Positions 12,101-20,398 are shown, numbered from the stretch's first letter. The stretch is DNA of 64,000 bases from Clostridia bacterium (GCA_017510825.1 JAFWMA010000001.1:1-64000), one strand, 5' to 3'. Notes: generated by a model not told the origin, from the sequence alone. Numbers and translations: made by a program.

Positions 12101-12921
12101 AATCTGATATAAAAATCCTCTTCTTTACCTGGCATGAAGTTTGGGAAATACATTTCACTTCCATCAGCCTTAATAAATTTACAATCTGTTCCATTAATTC
12201 CAGTTATACCTGCAAACTTAGCAAAACTTGTTTCCTCATTATAATCTTCATTACCACTTTTAAATAATTCATTATATAATATTTGTAAAGGATCATAATG
12301 ATAACTACCATTGTTAAAACCATTTTTATATTTTTCTTTAACAACAAGCTTATAAGGTCCTGCAGTATAAGTTCCGTCAATTCTGTCAACTAATACCTTT
12401 AAATCACCATAAACAATATCAAATATATTTTCATTATCATATAATAATCCATAGTAAACTGTACCATATTGGTATGATCTATTTAATAATGTTCCATGTC
12501 CACTTCCAGGCCTAGATGCAGACGCATGAGAACCTGATTTTCTATTAAACCCTAAAGTTTTTATCATTTCCTTATTTTTTTCAGTACCCCATTGATCAGA
12601 TGCCCATACTACAGTCTGTAAAGGTGACCTATCAAGATTAAGTTTATCAGCTAAATATGCTGCATAACCAACTGATGGTTCGATTACAGCGTCTTTTTCC
12701 CTTGTAACTGCATACTGTATCCATGTGTTTAAACCATATGCATCTCCAGGTTCAACACAATAAGCATTTGGTATATTATCTCCTGGTAATGAACCACTTG
12801 TAAATACATTAGCATTAAACTGCTCCACTTCAGTTGAAGCATATACATTAAGTCCTATTATTAGGCTAAATAATAAAATTAGTAAAATAGTTACAATAAA
12901 CTTTAATTTACTTATTTTCAT
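6178..12921 (-). CDS. Giant thioester-domain surface adhesin with helical and Asn/Thr-rich insert
   Basis: Predicted secreted adhesin of 2247 residues; AAAGGAGG precedes the ATG. The signal peptide ends at VYA-ST (about residue 29). The thioester pair is Cys55 (NAYCVEPGDAYG) and Gln102 (LQTVVWASDQ). The order of later modules matches the paralogue at 189-5618: SdrD-like units (GKVWLEDGE, DSKGEYRFYGK, GEYSFKSVPAGDFYIRF) and a C-terminal MPPTG plus membrane helix and basic tail. Unlike the paralogue, residues of roughly 440-870 hold an extra segment: a long charged, helix-rich region followed by a (T/N)-rich low-complexity tract ending in an unbroken Asn run. The gene lies 31 bp downstream of the 1659-aa gene and is probably co-transcribed with it. 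The ligand is unknown. Confidence 0.85.
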   Translation of the reverse strand: MKISKLKFIVTILLILLFSLIIGLNVYASTEVEQFNANVFTSGSLPGDNIPNAYCVEPGDAYGLNTWIQYAVTREKDAVIEPSVGYAAYLADKLNLDRSPLQTVVWASDQWGTEKNKEMIKTLGFNRKSGSHASASRPGSGHGTLLNRSYQYGTVYYGLLYDNENIFDIVYGDLKVLVDRIDGTYTAGPYKLVVKEKYKNGFNNGSYHYDPLQILYNELFKSGNEDYNEETSFAKFAGITGINGTDCKFIKADGSEMYFPNFMPGKEEDFYIRFKPNNEGAIPETGVPIINIQYITEIRGTKAVWNADAVVLETNTTDESVTNTDHVENGDKGTKYKIAYKDLKVKGQSIEDYAKSYVNTLGDNLKWEKENGKYIASIEVTFEYKLVDNDRVEHKIEFPGKIVVVGEKKDSSSEVNVRYSIPSDLSEDIKKMITKGINNQDALNTIGDNGVKKIKEDLQKALLESAQGKNSESQSETFKQKAKEIIDKDISSFKIDDKTKKEIKDRLTKAFQDKAKKLVERVKVDVLSTGSGLTETVYASIENTIDRANKAVNKKINDSTLSIVKNKVEECLKTAMKEKTNEAKINKFKSLVKSEISKIDEFKSAGSDVTNTFINIICNDAETLINQANQTTRVGSASQVTVSNVSSRRIRSDVNQFTTVLNNRFKDKKTRDTFNNNLSNVIENELRDAIVELQGENANYKNVESNFTNEVANAVRSMQDLKEAGCTQNEIDKLVKSISKKTRSFLESEYSEIIRVQDEENAKVGATASSSTKPSDANNTNNNTTNNTTNNTTNNTNNNTTNNTTNNTTNNTNSNSNTTNNNNNNNNNNNNNNNSNNNDGATSVVVRVGSGWKYKKISEVYAKESENDKYQLIRDKDGNEGTLYVSIQKIVRSAENVIQNAVQIEPNTVYKISSSIEPVGSDGSGVVINPLDERGKIKLINIPINIQIGGKVWLEDGELKTNVINGMLEKEESRFSGIQVQLFADGSNEPLASTTTDSKGEYRFYGKTLDGKSIVNPLKKHYVTFTYNGQLYQPTYYKNDLSGGFSNAKDVGREEFNKKFKDIDSDPKNFNGLVFTDSNSLASSIQKIKAYAWDEKIKDSKGDYIPLKDDAKNALKFSDIYNYFISINTAKTEAGQPSADDYNKVWDRSYSYNIFSDDLKNYIIGYGVSVEEYNSIKNYIYNTFMNSETKVGGKVFYAPYDRFVVRNIDSSTDEYKNGAITKLEHEFVNLYSKKSDQSRNVDFGLCLRNYNDLALQKDVYKATVLVNGKNEEYIYSNKALNDGAWDVKIRASDVLYNGKEVYNREVKPSDYLLDGKDTYGEGGEKKNLQVYVTYRIAVKNAGTVNATVNEVVDYYDKKQYTYTNAYVGKDGNGTKLNDNVVAYDTELSQQNIDSKVEKEQLKRANYDYSRLYFSGKDGKALDVSHSDNKVDTILHPSEIMYLYVTFKVNNGDYDRVMLDQDISSGAFTLGKMNIAEINSYSTYYVLGTQIPDSLDENNGKRVVEIKNETTPAGLVDVDSSPGSLSNKDLDDNGNIITNSDNPVNDRQQDDTDKAPNIRLIIETDREGNENIRTFKGVVFDDSRDTKQGEALMGNGELDGKTVNGVTVQLVELVQEIEGEGINTHGNGKYIGEKVWGSYSYNENLTPSKILERYASGAEKSRVVMSGPGILKVNEDSLSKDNGEYSFKSVPAGDFYIRFIYGDTDETVLSNKDNEVTKLLGKHGRNEKSYNGQDYKSTVYQAGINQEGTYNDIQAFNKTDTQNYYIIKEIDGLNIYNNDVENSDIFVANDTNNKEKKYYYNINNSANNSLASDAKDVFDYRAREIAYSKGYENETLLNYRAQVLASFERLPLLTNGEDAKAVQTNMVDELTKNTYMVAQSGVINTEIEKSRTKTIYKDDLNYKIDHINLGLVERPEAGLSLTKEIDNINVSLSNGKMLFNLSNNQSVDNVFFSKHDEHKIEYENNEDYTRISRVTANSNLTSEGENKKSPELLQAYIDDELMQGTNINVRYKLRVKNIGEVDYNTYDFYYKGVAGKDSDKTTTDARKVIDYVSNAVRYDITMQSEDKKSTPWEIAKVEGLIVQDENKNYVNKKYAEELSSYDTILTSDKLYNENNKLKPGDSNSINLVLSTVLSNSNTKDQLVYNNLAEIIATSNTVGRRNVYSISGNEQMADQKLGNDAASNSENPNVYSKEDRVNPKEIDSDSAQRIVIMPPTGTDSVLENDIKTIVATLSVVVLIAYVIRKNIKF
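10408..10590. repeat. In-frame AAT/ACT trinucleotide tract (Asn/Thr-rich linker)
   Basis: About 180 bp of triplet repeats (AAT, AAC and ACT on the coding strand) encode NNTTNN-type repeats and a long Asn run in the adhesin at 6178-12921. The repeat unit is three, so slippage would change linker length without shifting frame. The apparent long reading frames on other frames and the opposite strand here are artefacts of the triplet repeat. Confidence 0.85.
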
Positions 12922-12952
12922 TTTAACCTCCTTTCACTTTTATAATTAGTAG

Positions 12953-15900
12953 TTAATCAACTTGATCATAATTGTAAAGATTATCAATTATATGTTTTTT
13001 TACTTCAAATCCAACTAGTCCGACTAATGCAATAATTGCAAGACTAATTCCTATTACAACAATTGATTTTACATTTGACTGTTTTATGATTACAATATCT
13101 GATGTAGCCATGTTGCTACCTCCAGCATAATTTGCTCCTGCTGCATTTATTTCAGTCAAACCATTTTCACTATATGTTTCATTAATTTCCGTTCTACCTC
13201 TTACTAAACCAGTATTATTGCCTAACATTTTCTTAACTAAAACTAACTTAATGTTTTTTCTTTCACCAGGATTTATCTTTTGATTAGCTATACTTGTACA
13301 ATTCAAGTTTCCATCTTTAGATAAAAACCAATCTGGATTTAGTTCTGAATTAAATGTCATTCCCTTTGGCAAATAATCTACTATAGATTTTGCATAACCT
13401 GCAATATCACTATTATTAACAACATCAATATTAAACTCGACCAAAATTGTTGAATTATTTGCTTCTTCCTCTGAAAGTTCTACTTTAGCCTTTTCATTGT
13501 TATATTCAAATACTTTTGTACCAGTGTCCTGTCCAATTACAGTAACTTTAGATATATTTTTAAGTATTCCTAAATCAAAGATTTCTTTTTTTACAAGTCC
13601 TAAATCAACATTGAAAATACTATCTTGAACTACTTTTAATACATCTGAAGCTGCAATTTCTTGGTTACCTAGTTTTGCAGATATAAAATCAGAGTCTTCA
13701 GAAGCTAATAATCCATTTACTTTATAGCTTCCTAGTTCATATCTTTCATTATTGTAAAATGCTACAACTACATATTCTCCAGATTTTACATTTGAAAATT
13801 CATATTCTCCATTCTCATTTGAAGATACGACTATATCATTATTAGTTGCATCTTTAACAAATTGTCTTATTTGGCTATCATATAATTTTAGTTCAACTGA
13901 TGATATTCTTGCTTCTGAGCCATCTCTTTTTCCATCATTTTTTTCGTCAAACCATACTGTTCCTCTTATTTTGAAATATGGTTGTTCCTCTTTTACTTCT
14001 TTGGTTTCTATAACTTCATCTATATTCTCACTATTATCTCTTAAAACTGGTGTTGTTCCAGATAGTTTTAATACTAATTCATTTGCATTTATTACTTCAC
14101 CACTATCAGTAGTTATATATGGTCTATTTTTTATGTCTACTGAAGTTCCTTGGTTAAGAGGATATGCATTTAATAATATGCTTACTCTAGCTGATTTTCC
14201 TGCTGGTATGTTTATAGACCTACTAATATAGTCTGCTGAACTATCATAGATTTTTTCTCCATCTATAATAATTGAACAGTTTTTAACAGTTAAATAATTT
14301 GAAATGTCATCATTTACAGTTATTTCTCTATCACTATTTCCTTTGTTCTTTATATCAATATAAAATTCAATTTTATCAACATCTGTTATTGCACCTGTAA
14401 TACTTGAAGATTGAATTACTTCAATTGCATCATTTATCTTTTCATTTTTAAATTCAATTTCATTAGACTTAAATTGTTTATTTGAGCCTTCATATGTTGC
14501 TACAGCTTGTGTTTTTAATGTATTAGTATCTTTAGACTTGTTTTCAGCTTTAATTAAATATTCTTTTGTTTCTAAACTAGAAAAATCTCCAGCCTTTATA
14601 CTTAAAACATTACTATTATTGTTATAACTTACCTCACCACCTGAAACAATCTCTTTAAAAACAATTCCTGCTGGTAAATTCAAATTAATATTAACACTAT
14701 TCTTATTATCAAAATTTACATTTTGTAGTTTTAGCTTATATAGTATTTCTTGATTTTGTTCTATAAATGATGTTTGAATATTTGATGATAGTTTTAAATT
14801 TATATCACCTTTCTTATTTTTTGTAGAAAAATTAGAAAATACTGGTTCCTCAATCTCATCAGCATCTACAGAATAAGCTACATCAATTGTTCTAGCTAAA
14901 CTTGGGTCTATGTAATTTCCATCTTCATCTATTCCAATTAATTGATCATTATCTAATTTTTCTATCACATTTGAAATAAGCTGATTTACCTTTGCTAAAA
15001 ACTGAAGCGTTACTTCCTCTCCACCTTTAATTACATCAATTTGTTCACTTAAAGACGCTGTTTCTGAATCTTCTTGAAAGTCATTTACTTTTTTAACACT
15101 TGAATCACCTATTTCTAAATAATTAATTAGCGACAATTCTTTTGGAATACTAGCTGCTACTCTAACATTATGCATGTCACTTGTTCCTGTATTTTTTACT
15201 TTTAGATTATATGTAACATATTCTCCCTCAGTAACATCTCCATCTTGTTCTATTTTAAATCCTTCATTTGTATCTTCTGCCGATGCTTCAACTTGTAATT
15301 GTGGTGCAGTGCCTGTAAAAACAGATGCAACTTTTGACTCAACTAAAGTTCTAGTAATTCCCGATTGTGCATCATTATTATAATAAACACCATAACTTTC
15401 ACTTGCTTTAGCATCATACTGTAAGTCTTCAGGAATATTAACTCTATACCTAAATCCTAGTATGCTTTTATCTGCTAAAGGAGTAGTTTTTACTATTTTA
15501 AATGATTTTGCATTAGCAATTGCATCACTATTCCACGTAAATCCATCTATTGTTTCATTTGGATTATCACTATAATATATTAATGCATCCTCTAAACCTG
15601 CTATTTCAATAGGACCTAATAATGTTGTATTAATATTTGATAAAAGATCTACACCTCCTATACTTGTATTTCCTGCAGAAGGTATTCTACCAATTACTGT
15701 AAATCCATTAGCATCTTGCCCTAGGTTATTTATTAAGCTTGCTGATACTTCTGCTACTTTTGCAGTTGAATTTCTTTCTATTTCTAATACTTCGTCACTT
15801 TGTATCGCATTAATACCTTTACCATCAATATTCAAAGCATTTGTAGTTACAAATCCACTTGGTGCAATAATTTGAACTTTATGCTGTATAGTATTTGTTT

Positions 15901-17932
15901 CTCCAGAAAATTCATTTGAATATTCAAGTTCAACATTTTCTAAATTAGATGGAACTAAACTATTAAGTGTTAAATTTGTTTCTAATCTAATCAACGTTCC
16001 TGCAGTAGTATTTAACTTATTATACTGTGTTTGATTACCTAATAATTTTACTATAATCTCATTTCCATTAACTTCTATGTTTCCTTCTGACATTTCATCT
16101 TCATATAAGATTTTAGCTGAATTAATATCAATTTTTTCAATTTGACTAGGTAATCTTAGTTTTATTGTAGGATTAGTATATAGCATATCTGATATGTCAG
16201 TTTTATTTAGTACTATATTAAATACAACATTTTTATTTTCAACCACTGTTGAAAGTCTGTCTGTACTAAGTGACAAGTTTGCTTTTGATGAAGGATTATT
16301 TAATAATATAGATTTAGAAGTATTTATTGAAGAAATTTCTTCCTCTCCTGTATATCCAGTAATATTTAAAACAGTGTTTAGTTTTTGAAAAGTATTTATT
16401 TCACTTGGATTACTGTCAGCATTTCCTACTATTGATTTTTCAGTTTTAATATTCAAAATTCCTTCTTTAATAGGTTTACTCGTTTCTATAATAAGTTTTC
16501 CAGTATTTAACTCTTTATCCGTTATAGCTTTATCTAGTATTGCAATTTCATTTCCTCTTTCATCTTTTAATATAACAAATCCATTATCTCCTAAAATATC
16601 TTTTAACTCATTTGGATTAACACTTACCTTATTTATCTTTATATAATTTGATGCATCCTTTATTTCGTTATTTTGACTATTTAAGAATTTTGAACTATCT
16701 TCCTTTACTACAACTCTATCCAATACATCAGCGTATCCAATATCAATTTTATAATTATCTACATAGTTTGTATTAATTGAACTGTTTTCACTCTTACTAC
16801 TTGTATACATATATCCTTTATTTAATTCATCAACACCATCTACATTCAATTCTAGAATATTCCCAACACTTTCTCCAGTTTCAAAACTATTAACTTCAGT
16901 TTTTCCTTCTATTTTCAAATTATTTATTGTAGTTACTATTGAACTCGATTGCATTTGAATAACTTCATTATTAGATTGAGTATTATAAATATATGTTACA
17001 GTATATGTATCTTGGCTATCCCACTTATACTCTCCATTTTCATTTGGGATAGCATTTTTATTTATTACTAGTGTATTATCATTATTTTTATATTCTATAT
17101 TGTCACCACTAACAATTGTCTTTGCAGGTACTTGACCATTTATTTTTGGAATTGAAATCATGATTTCTTTATTCTTTACTGGTAATAAGTTATTTTCAAT
17201 CCCATCTTTAATTTCTAATGTAACTAGAGTTTTATTCTCATATTTTACAAATCTAATCACTCTTTGTTCAACTTTTTCAATAGCATTTGCTCCCCAGTTA
17301 ACTTTACCAACAACTTTTTTCTCAATCTTTTGTTTATTTCCTACTTCATCAACATATGTTCCTTCTAATCTTATTTCATAATTAGAATTTATTTTTGTTT
17401 GTGAAACAATATCTTCTTTATTAAATTTTATAGGTATCTGTATTTCTCTATTACCACCAACATCAATTTCATTTACTTCTATTTTATTTTGAACTATAGA
17501 TTTAATATTTTCATTAGTATTATTGTTTTTCATTTTTTCAGCAGTATTAGCACTACCATTAATTTCATTCAAGTTTTTAGAAATAACATAGTTACCACCA
17601 TTTAATGATACAATAATATCAGTTAAATAAGCCCCATTATTTAGTTTAATATTCATTTTAATTAATTGTTCCTTATTCATATCAATTATTGGTTGATTTA
17701 AATCTCCAATAATTGCAGAAAATTCTACAGGCTCTACATTTTCACTTTTTTCTACAATACCATTGGAAGTATTATTTGCAGAATTATTGATAGTATTATT
17801 ATTAATAGTATTATTTGTAGTATTAATTCCATTAACTAGATTTGTTGCATATGCAATGTCTCCAATAAAATTCATACCAACCAATGTAAACATAATTGAT
17901 GATACTAATAATTTTCTAAAAAAACTTTTCAT
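12953..17932 (-). CDS. Giant DUF11/SdrD-like repeat surface protein, membrane-anchored
   Basis: Secreted cell-surface protein of 1659 residues, first gene of the minus-strand surface cluster; AAGGAGA precedes the ATG. A signal peptide ends near AYA (about residue 29), then comes an Asn-rich stretch. The middle carries repeated beta-sandwich modules of the DUF11 type (YNLKVKNTGTSDMHNVRV; YIDIKNKGNSDREITVND), which in other surface proteins act as stalk units, and an SdrD/Cna-B-like module near residue 1320 (GTVWFDEKNDGKRDGSEARI). The C-terminus is a single membrane helix with a basic flank and an acidic tail. No PPTG or LPXTG motif precedes the helix, so it is probably membrane-anchored rather than sortase-linked, unlike its two neighbours. 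It ends 31 bp before the next adhesin gene, consistent with one transcript. Stalk or partner function is inferred. Confidence 0.75.
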   Translation of the reverse strand: MKSFFRKLLVSSIMFTLVGMNFIGDIAYATNLVNGINTTNNTINNNTINNSANNTSNGIVEKSENVEPVEFSAIIGDLNQPIIDMNKEQLIKMNIKLNNGAYLTDIIVSLNGGNYVISKNLNEINGSANTAEKMKNNNTNENIKSIVQNKIEVNEIDVGGNREIQIPIKFNKEDIVSQTKINSNYEIRLEGTYVDEVGNKQKIEKKVVGKVNWGANAIEKVEQRVIRFVKYENKTLVTLEIKDGIENNLLPVKNKEIMISIPKINGQVPAKTIVSGDNIEYKNNDNTLVINKNAIPNENGEYKWDSQDTYTVTYIYNTQSNNEVIQMQSSSIVTTINNLKIEGKTEVNSFETGESVGNILELNVDGVDELNKGYMYTSSKSENSSINTNYVDNYKIDIGYADVLDRVVVKEDSSKFLNSQNNEIKDASNYIKINKVSVNPNELKDILGDNGFVILKDERGNEIAILDKAITDKELNTGKLIIETSKPIKEGILNIKTEKSIVGNADSNPSEINTFQKLNTVLNITGYTGEEEISSINTSKSILLNNPSSKANLSLSTDRLSTVVENKNVVFNIVLNKTDISDMLYTNPTIKLRLPSQIEKIDINSAKILYEDEMSEGNIEVNGNEIIVKLLGNQTQYNKLNTTAGTLIRLETNLTLNSLVPSNLENVELEYSNEFSGETNTIQHKVQIIAPSGFVTTNALNIDGKGINAIQSDEVLEIERNSTAKVAEVSASLINNLGQDANGFTVIGRIPSAGNTSIGGVDLLSNINTTLLGPIEIAGLEDALIYYSDNPNETIDGFTWNSDAIANAKSFKIVKTTPLADKSILGFRYRVNIPEDLQYDAKASESYGVYYNNDAQSGITRTLVESKVASVFTGTAPQLQVEASAEDTNEGFKIEQDGDVTEGEYVTYNLKVKNTGTSDMHNVRVAASIPKELSLINYLEIGDSSVKKVNDFQEDSETASLSEQIDVIKGGEEVTLQFLAKVNQLISNVIEKLDNDQLIGIDEDGNYIDPSLARTIDVAYSVDADEIEEPVFSNFSTKNKKGDINLKLSSNIQTSFIEQNQEILYKLKLQNVNFDNKNSVNINLNLPAGIVFKEIVSGGEVSYNNNSNVLSIKAGDFSSLETKEYLIKAENKSKDTNTLKTQAVATYEGSNKQFKSNEIEFKNEKINDAIEVIQSSSITGAITDVDKIEFYIDIKNKGNSDREITVNDDISNYLTVKNCSIIIDGEKIYDSSADYISRSINIPAGKSARVSILLNAYPLNQGTSVDIKNRPYITTDSGEVINANELVLKLSGTTPVLRDNSENIDEVIETKEVKEEQPYFKIRGTVWFDEKNDGKRDGSEARISSVELKLYDSQIRQFVKDATNNDIVVSSNENGEYEFSNVKSGEYVVVAFYNNERYELGSYKVNGLLASEDSDFISAKLGNQEIAASDVLKVVQDSIFNVDLGLVKKEIFDLGILKNISKVTVIGQDTGTKVFEYNNEKAKVELSEEEANNSTILVEFNIDVVNNSDIAGYAKSIVDYLPKGMTFNSELNPDWFLSKDGNLNCTSIANQKINPGERKNIKLVLVKKMLGNNTGLVRGRTEINETYSENGLTEINAAGANYAGGSNMATSDIVIIKQSNVKSIVVIGISLAIIALVGLVGFEVKKHIIDNLYNYDQVD

Positions 17933-18171
17933 TTGGCGATTCTCCTTAAAAACTATTTTCCTCTATTTTTTACACTATATTTAATTATTTTTCAAGTAGA
18001 TTTTTTTATAGTTTTGCACTATATTTTCGCATTTAAACTAGGGAAATTATAGTTTTAACAGAGATTTTATTTTTATATTACATTTATGTAATACAATAAT
18101 AAAAAATAACAAATAAAAAACCTTAAAGCCTTTCTTTCGTAAGATCAACCCCATGTAAAAAAAATTTTGCA

Positions 18172-18198
18172 ACATTTTTATACATCTTTCATATAATA
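18172..18198 (+). promoter_or_regulatory. Sigma-K-type sporulation promoter
   Basis: The dinucleotide AC at 18172-18173, 16 nt, then CATATAATA at 18190-18198 fits the sigma-K consensus AC-N16-CATANNNTA exactly. It lies about 43 bp upstream of the start codon at 18241. This implies mother-cell, late-sporulation expression of the two small genes that follow. Confidence 0.6.
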
Positions 18199-18240
18199 AT
18201 AATATGCATACATAATAATTTCTTTAAAGGAGGAATAAAT

Positions 18241-18600
18241 ATGAATGAAAAAAATGATATGAATGTTTTAATAAAGAAAGCTCAAGAGATGATTAACAAC
18301 AATCAAATTCCTAAAGAAGTAAGTCAAATAATTCAAAATATGCCCCAAACAAAAAATAATAATAATAATAATGAGTCTTCAATAAATCTAAATAATAACA
18401 TTGATATAGTTAAAATGCTTAATATGATTAATGCAATAAACAAGCAAACTACAGATGATAACATGAGCAAATTACTATTTGCATTAAAGCCCTATCTTAG
18501 AAATGAAAAAAAAGAAAAAATAGATGATTATATTAAACTTATAAAAATGGGAAAAATAGCACAAGTAGTAGAAAACTTAAATCAAACCACAGATAATTAA
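18241..18600 (+). CDS. Small Asn-rich protein, probably sporulation-associated
   Basis: A 119-residue soluble protein with AAAGGAGG upstream of the ATG. The N-terminal half is polar and Asn-rich, including a run of six Asn around residue 40. The C-terminal half is amphipathic and helical (KMLNMINAINKQ, LLFALKPYLRNEKKEKIDDY). The C-terminal pattern resembles short clostridial proteins of unknown function found beside a tiny membrane protein, as here. The exact sigma-K-like promoter and the nearby coat genes suggest a role in the spore or mother cell. I do not recognise a named family. Confidence 0.7.
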   Translation: MNEKNDMNVLIKKAQEMINNNQIPKEVSQIIQNMPQTKNNNNNNESSINLNNNIDIVKMLNMINAINKQTTDDNMSKLLFALKPYLRNEKKEKIDDYIKLIKMGKIAQVVENLNQTTDN

Positions 18601-18624
18601 GTTTAATAAAAGGATTTTTTTATC

Positions 18625-18807
18625 ATGGAAATTATTTCTAATTTACTAAAAACAGTTTTTCCTATAAATAACGAAAAAATAAAAATTTTAGGACTTGAAT
18701 TATTTATAGATGATTTACTACTAATTGTTTTATTAGCAATTCTATACTTAGAAAAAGTAAATGATCAGTTTCTTTACATTATATTAATACTTCTAATTAT
18801 TGCTTAA
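18625..18807 (+). CDS. 60-residue membrane protein, sporulation-associated partner
   Basis: A short hydrophobic protein that starts 24 bp after the 119-aa gene. It has an amphipathic N-terminus and a long apolar C-terminal half (LLLIVLLAILYLEK, LYIILILLIIA), fitting one or two membrane helices. The spacing and shared promoter indicate a two-gene operon closed by the terminator at 18828-18859. The ribosome binding site is weak (AAAAGGA, 15 nt upstream). The function is unknown. Confidence 0.6.
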   Translation: MEIISNLLKTVFPINNEKIKILGLELFIDDLLLIVLLAILYLEKVNDQFLYIILILLIIA

Positions 18808-18827
18808 ACACTATTTTCAAATTTAAA

Positions 18828-18859
18828 AATAACCATTGAAAAGTCTATCAATGGTTATT
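18828..18859. terminator. Bidirectional terminator between convergent genes
   Basis: A 12-bp perfect stem AATAACCATTGA/TCAATGGTTATT with an 8-nt loop and T/A-rich flanks on both sides. It sits between convergent genes ending at 18807 (+) and 18870 (-). Confidence 0.8.
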
Positions 18860-18869
18860 TTATTAAAAT

Positions 18870-19550
18870 CTAATCAATTGTTGTACTTGTTTTACCTGTA
18901 CCTAATACACTTTCTTGTAAAGATTTCCAAGTATTACATCCAATTATTCCATCAACTTTTAATCCAACTCTTCTCTGATACTCTTTGGTAGAGCTTTGTG
19001 TAATACTACCAAAAATACCATCTAACCCACCAGTTCCATATCCAAGAGTATTCAAATTATCTTGTGCAATTAAAACATAAGTTCCAACAGAGCCATAACT
19101 CAATTGTGGATAAGTTACTGTTGAACATGATGCAGTACCATATCTTATATCAAAGTGCACCCAAGTTGGAGTTAAATTTTGAGGTTCAACATAGGACCAT
19201 AAACCAGAGTTCTTTGCACTACGATATAATACATCTCTCTCCGTTGAACTTAAATATTGCCCAACATCAAATGCTTGACCTGCAAAATGTTGTGAGAAAG
19301 TTGAATGACCTCCTTCCCAGGATCTTTTGAATGCAAATCCAACAGGAATAGGTTTTCCATATCTACTTCTTTGGCTATTCCAAGATTCCATAGTTTTTTT
19401 AGATGTCCATATAATATTACTATTACTTGAGCCCCTAAATTCTTTAACCTTAAGTGTTTGATTAGAATTATAAGGCATTGCTTCATTTTCATCTCTATTA
19501 TATGTTTCCATTTTTCTTGTGTTGTTATTATATACAATAATCTTTGCCAT
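18870..19550 (-). CDS. D,D-peptidase-like (M15-type) domain with C-terminal peptidoglycan-binding domain
   Basis: A 226-residue cell-wall/cortex hydrolase candidate; AGGAGGA precedes the ATG. The middle (about residues 75-135) has the zinc-ligand layout of M15/VanY-type carboxypeptidases: SQHFAGQAFDVG supplies His and Asp, and WVHFDIRYG supplies the last His. The C-terminus (about 150-215) is a PG_binding_1 domain (GSVGTYVLIAQDNLNTLGYG, DGIFGSITQSSTKEYQ, VDGIIGCNTWKSL). There is no signal peptide, which fits a protein made inside the mother cell or spore. It faces the coat genes divergently. Substrate is inferred from the family. Confidence 0.8.
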   Translation of the reverse strand: MAKIIVYNNNTRKMETYNRDENEAMPYNSNQTLKVKEFRGSSNSNIIWTSKKTMESWNSQRSRYGKPIPVGFAFKRSWEGGHSTFSQHFAGQAFDVGQYLSSTERDVLYRSAKNSGLWSYVEPQNLTPTWVHFDIRYGTASCSTVTYPQLSYGSVGTYVLIAQDNLNTLGYGTGGLDGIFGSITQSSTKEYQRRVGLKVDGIIGCNTWKSLQESVLGTGKTSTTID

Positions 19551-19630
19551 AATAATATCCTCCTATTTACAGAATATGATTGTCTTTAGCAATGTGTTAC
19601 TATTTCTTATTAATAAAAATGTATATTTTC

Positions 19631-19639
19631 CATAATTTA
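19631..19639 (+). promoter_or_regulatory. Sigma-E/K-like -10 element for the coat genes
   Basis: CATAATTTA matches the sigma-K -10 pattern CATANNNTA, 43 bp before the coat gene start at 19682. The -35 dinucleotide at the expected 16-nt spacing is AT rather than AC, so the match is partial. Confidence 0.35.
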
Positions 19640-19681
19640 GGTAAGAATAATTACAAATATTATTGAAAGGAAGGTTTTTTA

Positions 19682-19870
19682 ATGTCAGATTTAAATCAAA
19701 TTGAACTACAAAACTTAAGACACTTTATTGGCACAGCAGCAACATGTAATGCAAAACTAACAGACTATGCCAACAATGCTGTTGACCCACAAATCAAGCA
19801 AATGTTTACTCAAGCAGCACAAGATAGCTTAAATACCAAACAGACTCTCATGTCTTTTTTAGACAATTAA
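19682..19870 (+). CDS. Small spore-coat-like protein (CotF-related)
   Basis: A 62-residue protein with GAAAGGAAGG upstream. It is all-helical with a His early in the first helix (LRHFIGTAATCNAKLTDYA) and a pattern like the first half of the coat F/rubrerythrin-like four-helix fold seen in small clostridial coat proteins. It is followed 36 bp later by a longer coat-F-like protein, and both read as one operon. It probably forms part of the spore coat. The assignment rests on pattern and neighbourhood. Confidence 0.65.
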   Translation: MSDLNQIELQNLRHFIGTAATCNAKLTDYANNAVDPQIKQMFTQAAQDSLNTKQTLMSFLDN

Positions 19871-19906
19871 CAAATCTATTTATTTTTTTAGAAAGGAATT
19901 ATTGTT

Positions 19907-20155
19907 ATGGATGAAAAAGTAATGGTCAACGACGTATTAGGAGGAGTAAAAGCAGAATTATCCTCTTATCAAACTGCTATCACTGAAACTGAAAATATGC
20001 AACTAAGACAAGTTTTTCAGCAACTTAGAGATGATAGTGAAAGTTTTCAATACGAATTATTTAAAGTAGCTAATAGTAAAGGTTATTATCAACCAGCACA
20101 ATCAGCAGATGCAAGCCAAATTACAGTTACAAAACATGAATTAGAAAATTGTTAA
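19907..20155 (+). CDS. Coat F domain protein (CotF-like)
   Basis: An 82-residue helical protein with a GAAAGGA site upstream. The sequence pattern (VNDVLGGVKAELSSYQTAI, LRQVFQQLRDDSESFQYEL, KGYYQPAQSAD) is typical of the Coat_F family of small spore coat proteins, which usually show MVNDVLAG and end in KGYY-PA. It is the second gene of the coat pair beginning at 19682. Confidence 0.85.
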   Translation: MDEKVMVNDVLGGVKAELSSYQTAITETENMQLRQVFQQLRDDSESFQYELFKVANSKGYYQPAQSADASQITVTKHELENC

Positions 20156-20264
20156 AAGAAGAAAAAACAAACATCATAAATGCTATACAAAAAAAATTAG
20201 CTTATTACAATGCTCGCATCTAATTATTCACTCTCGCTACAATTTAAGAAAGAACAATAGTGGA

Positions 20265-20398
20265 CATTAATAAAATTGAAAAAGCAAATACTCTTTGCAA
20301 AGTCCGCATTTAATTGTTCGTCGCGCTAAATTTTATAAAACAAAATTTAGTCGCATTATTTCATATAATAGGAAAGTTCTACTTTCCTATTATATAAA
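20265..20398. repeat. Dispersed noncoding repeat, copy 2
   Basis: This is the best-conserved partner of copy 1 (5996-6140): the two share CATTAATAAAATTGAAAAAG and then over 80 bp with few differences. Its right end is a long hairpin (arms 20363-20377 and 20381-20395). It fills most of the ~410-bp gene-free gap after the coat genes. Confidence 0.75.
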
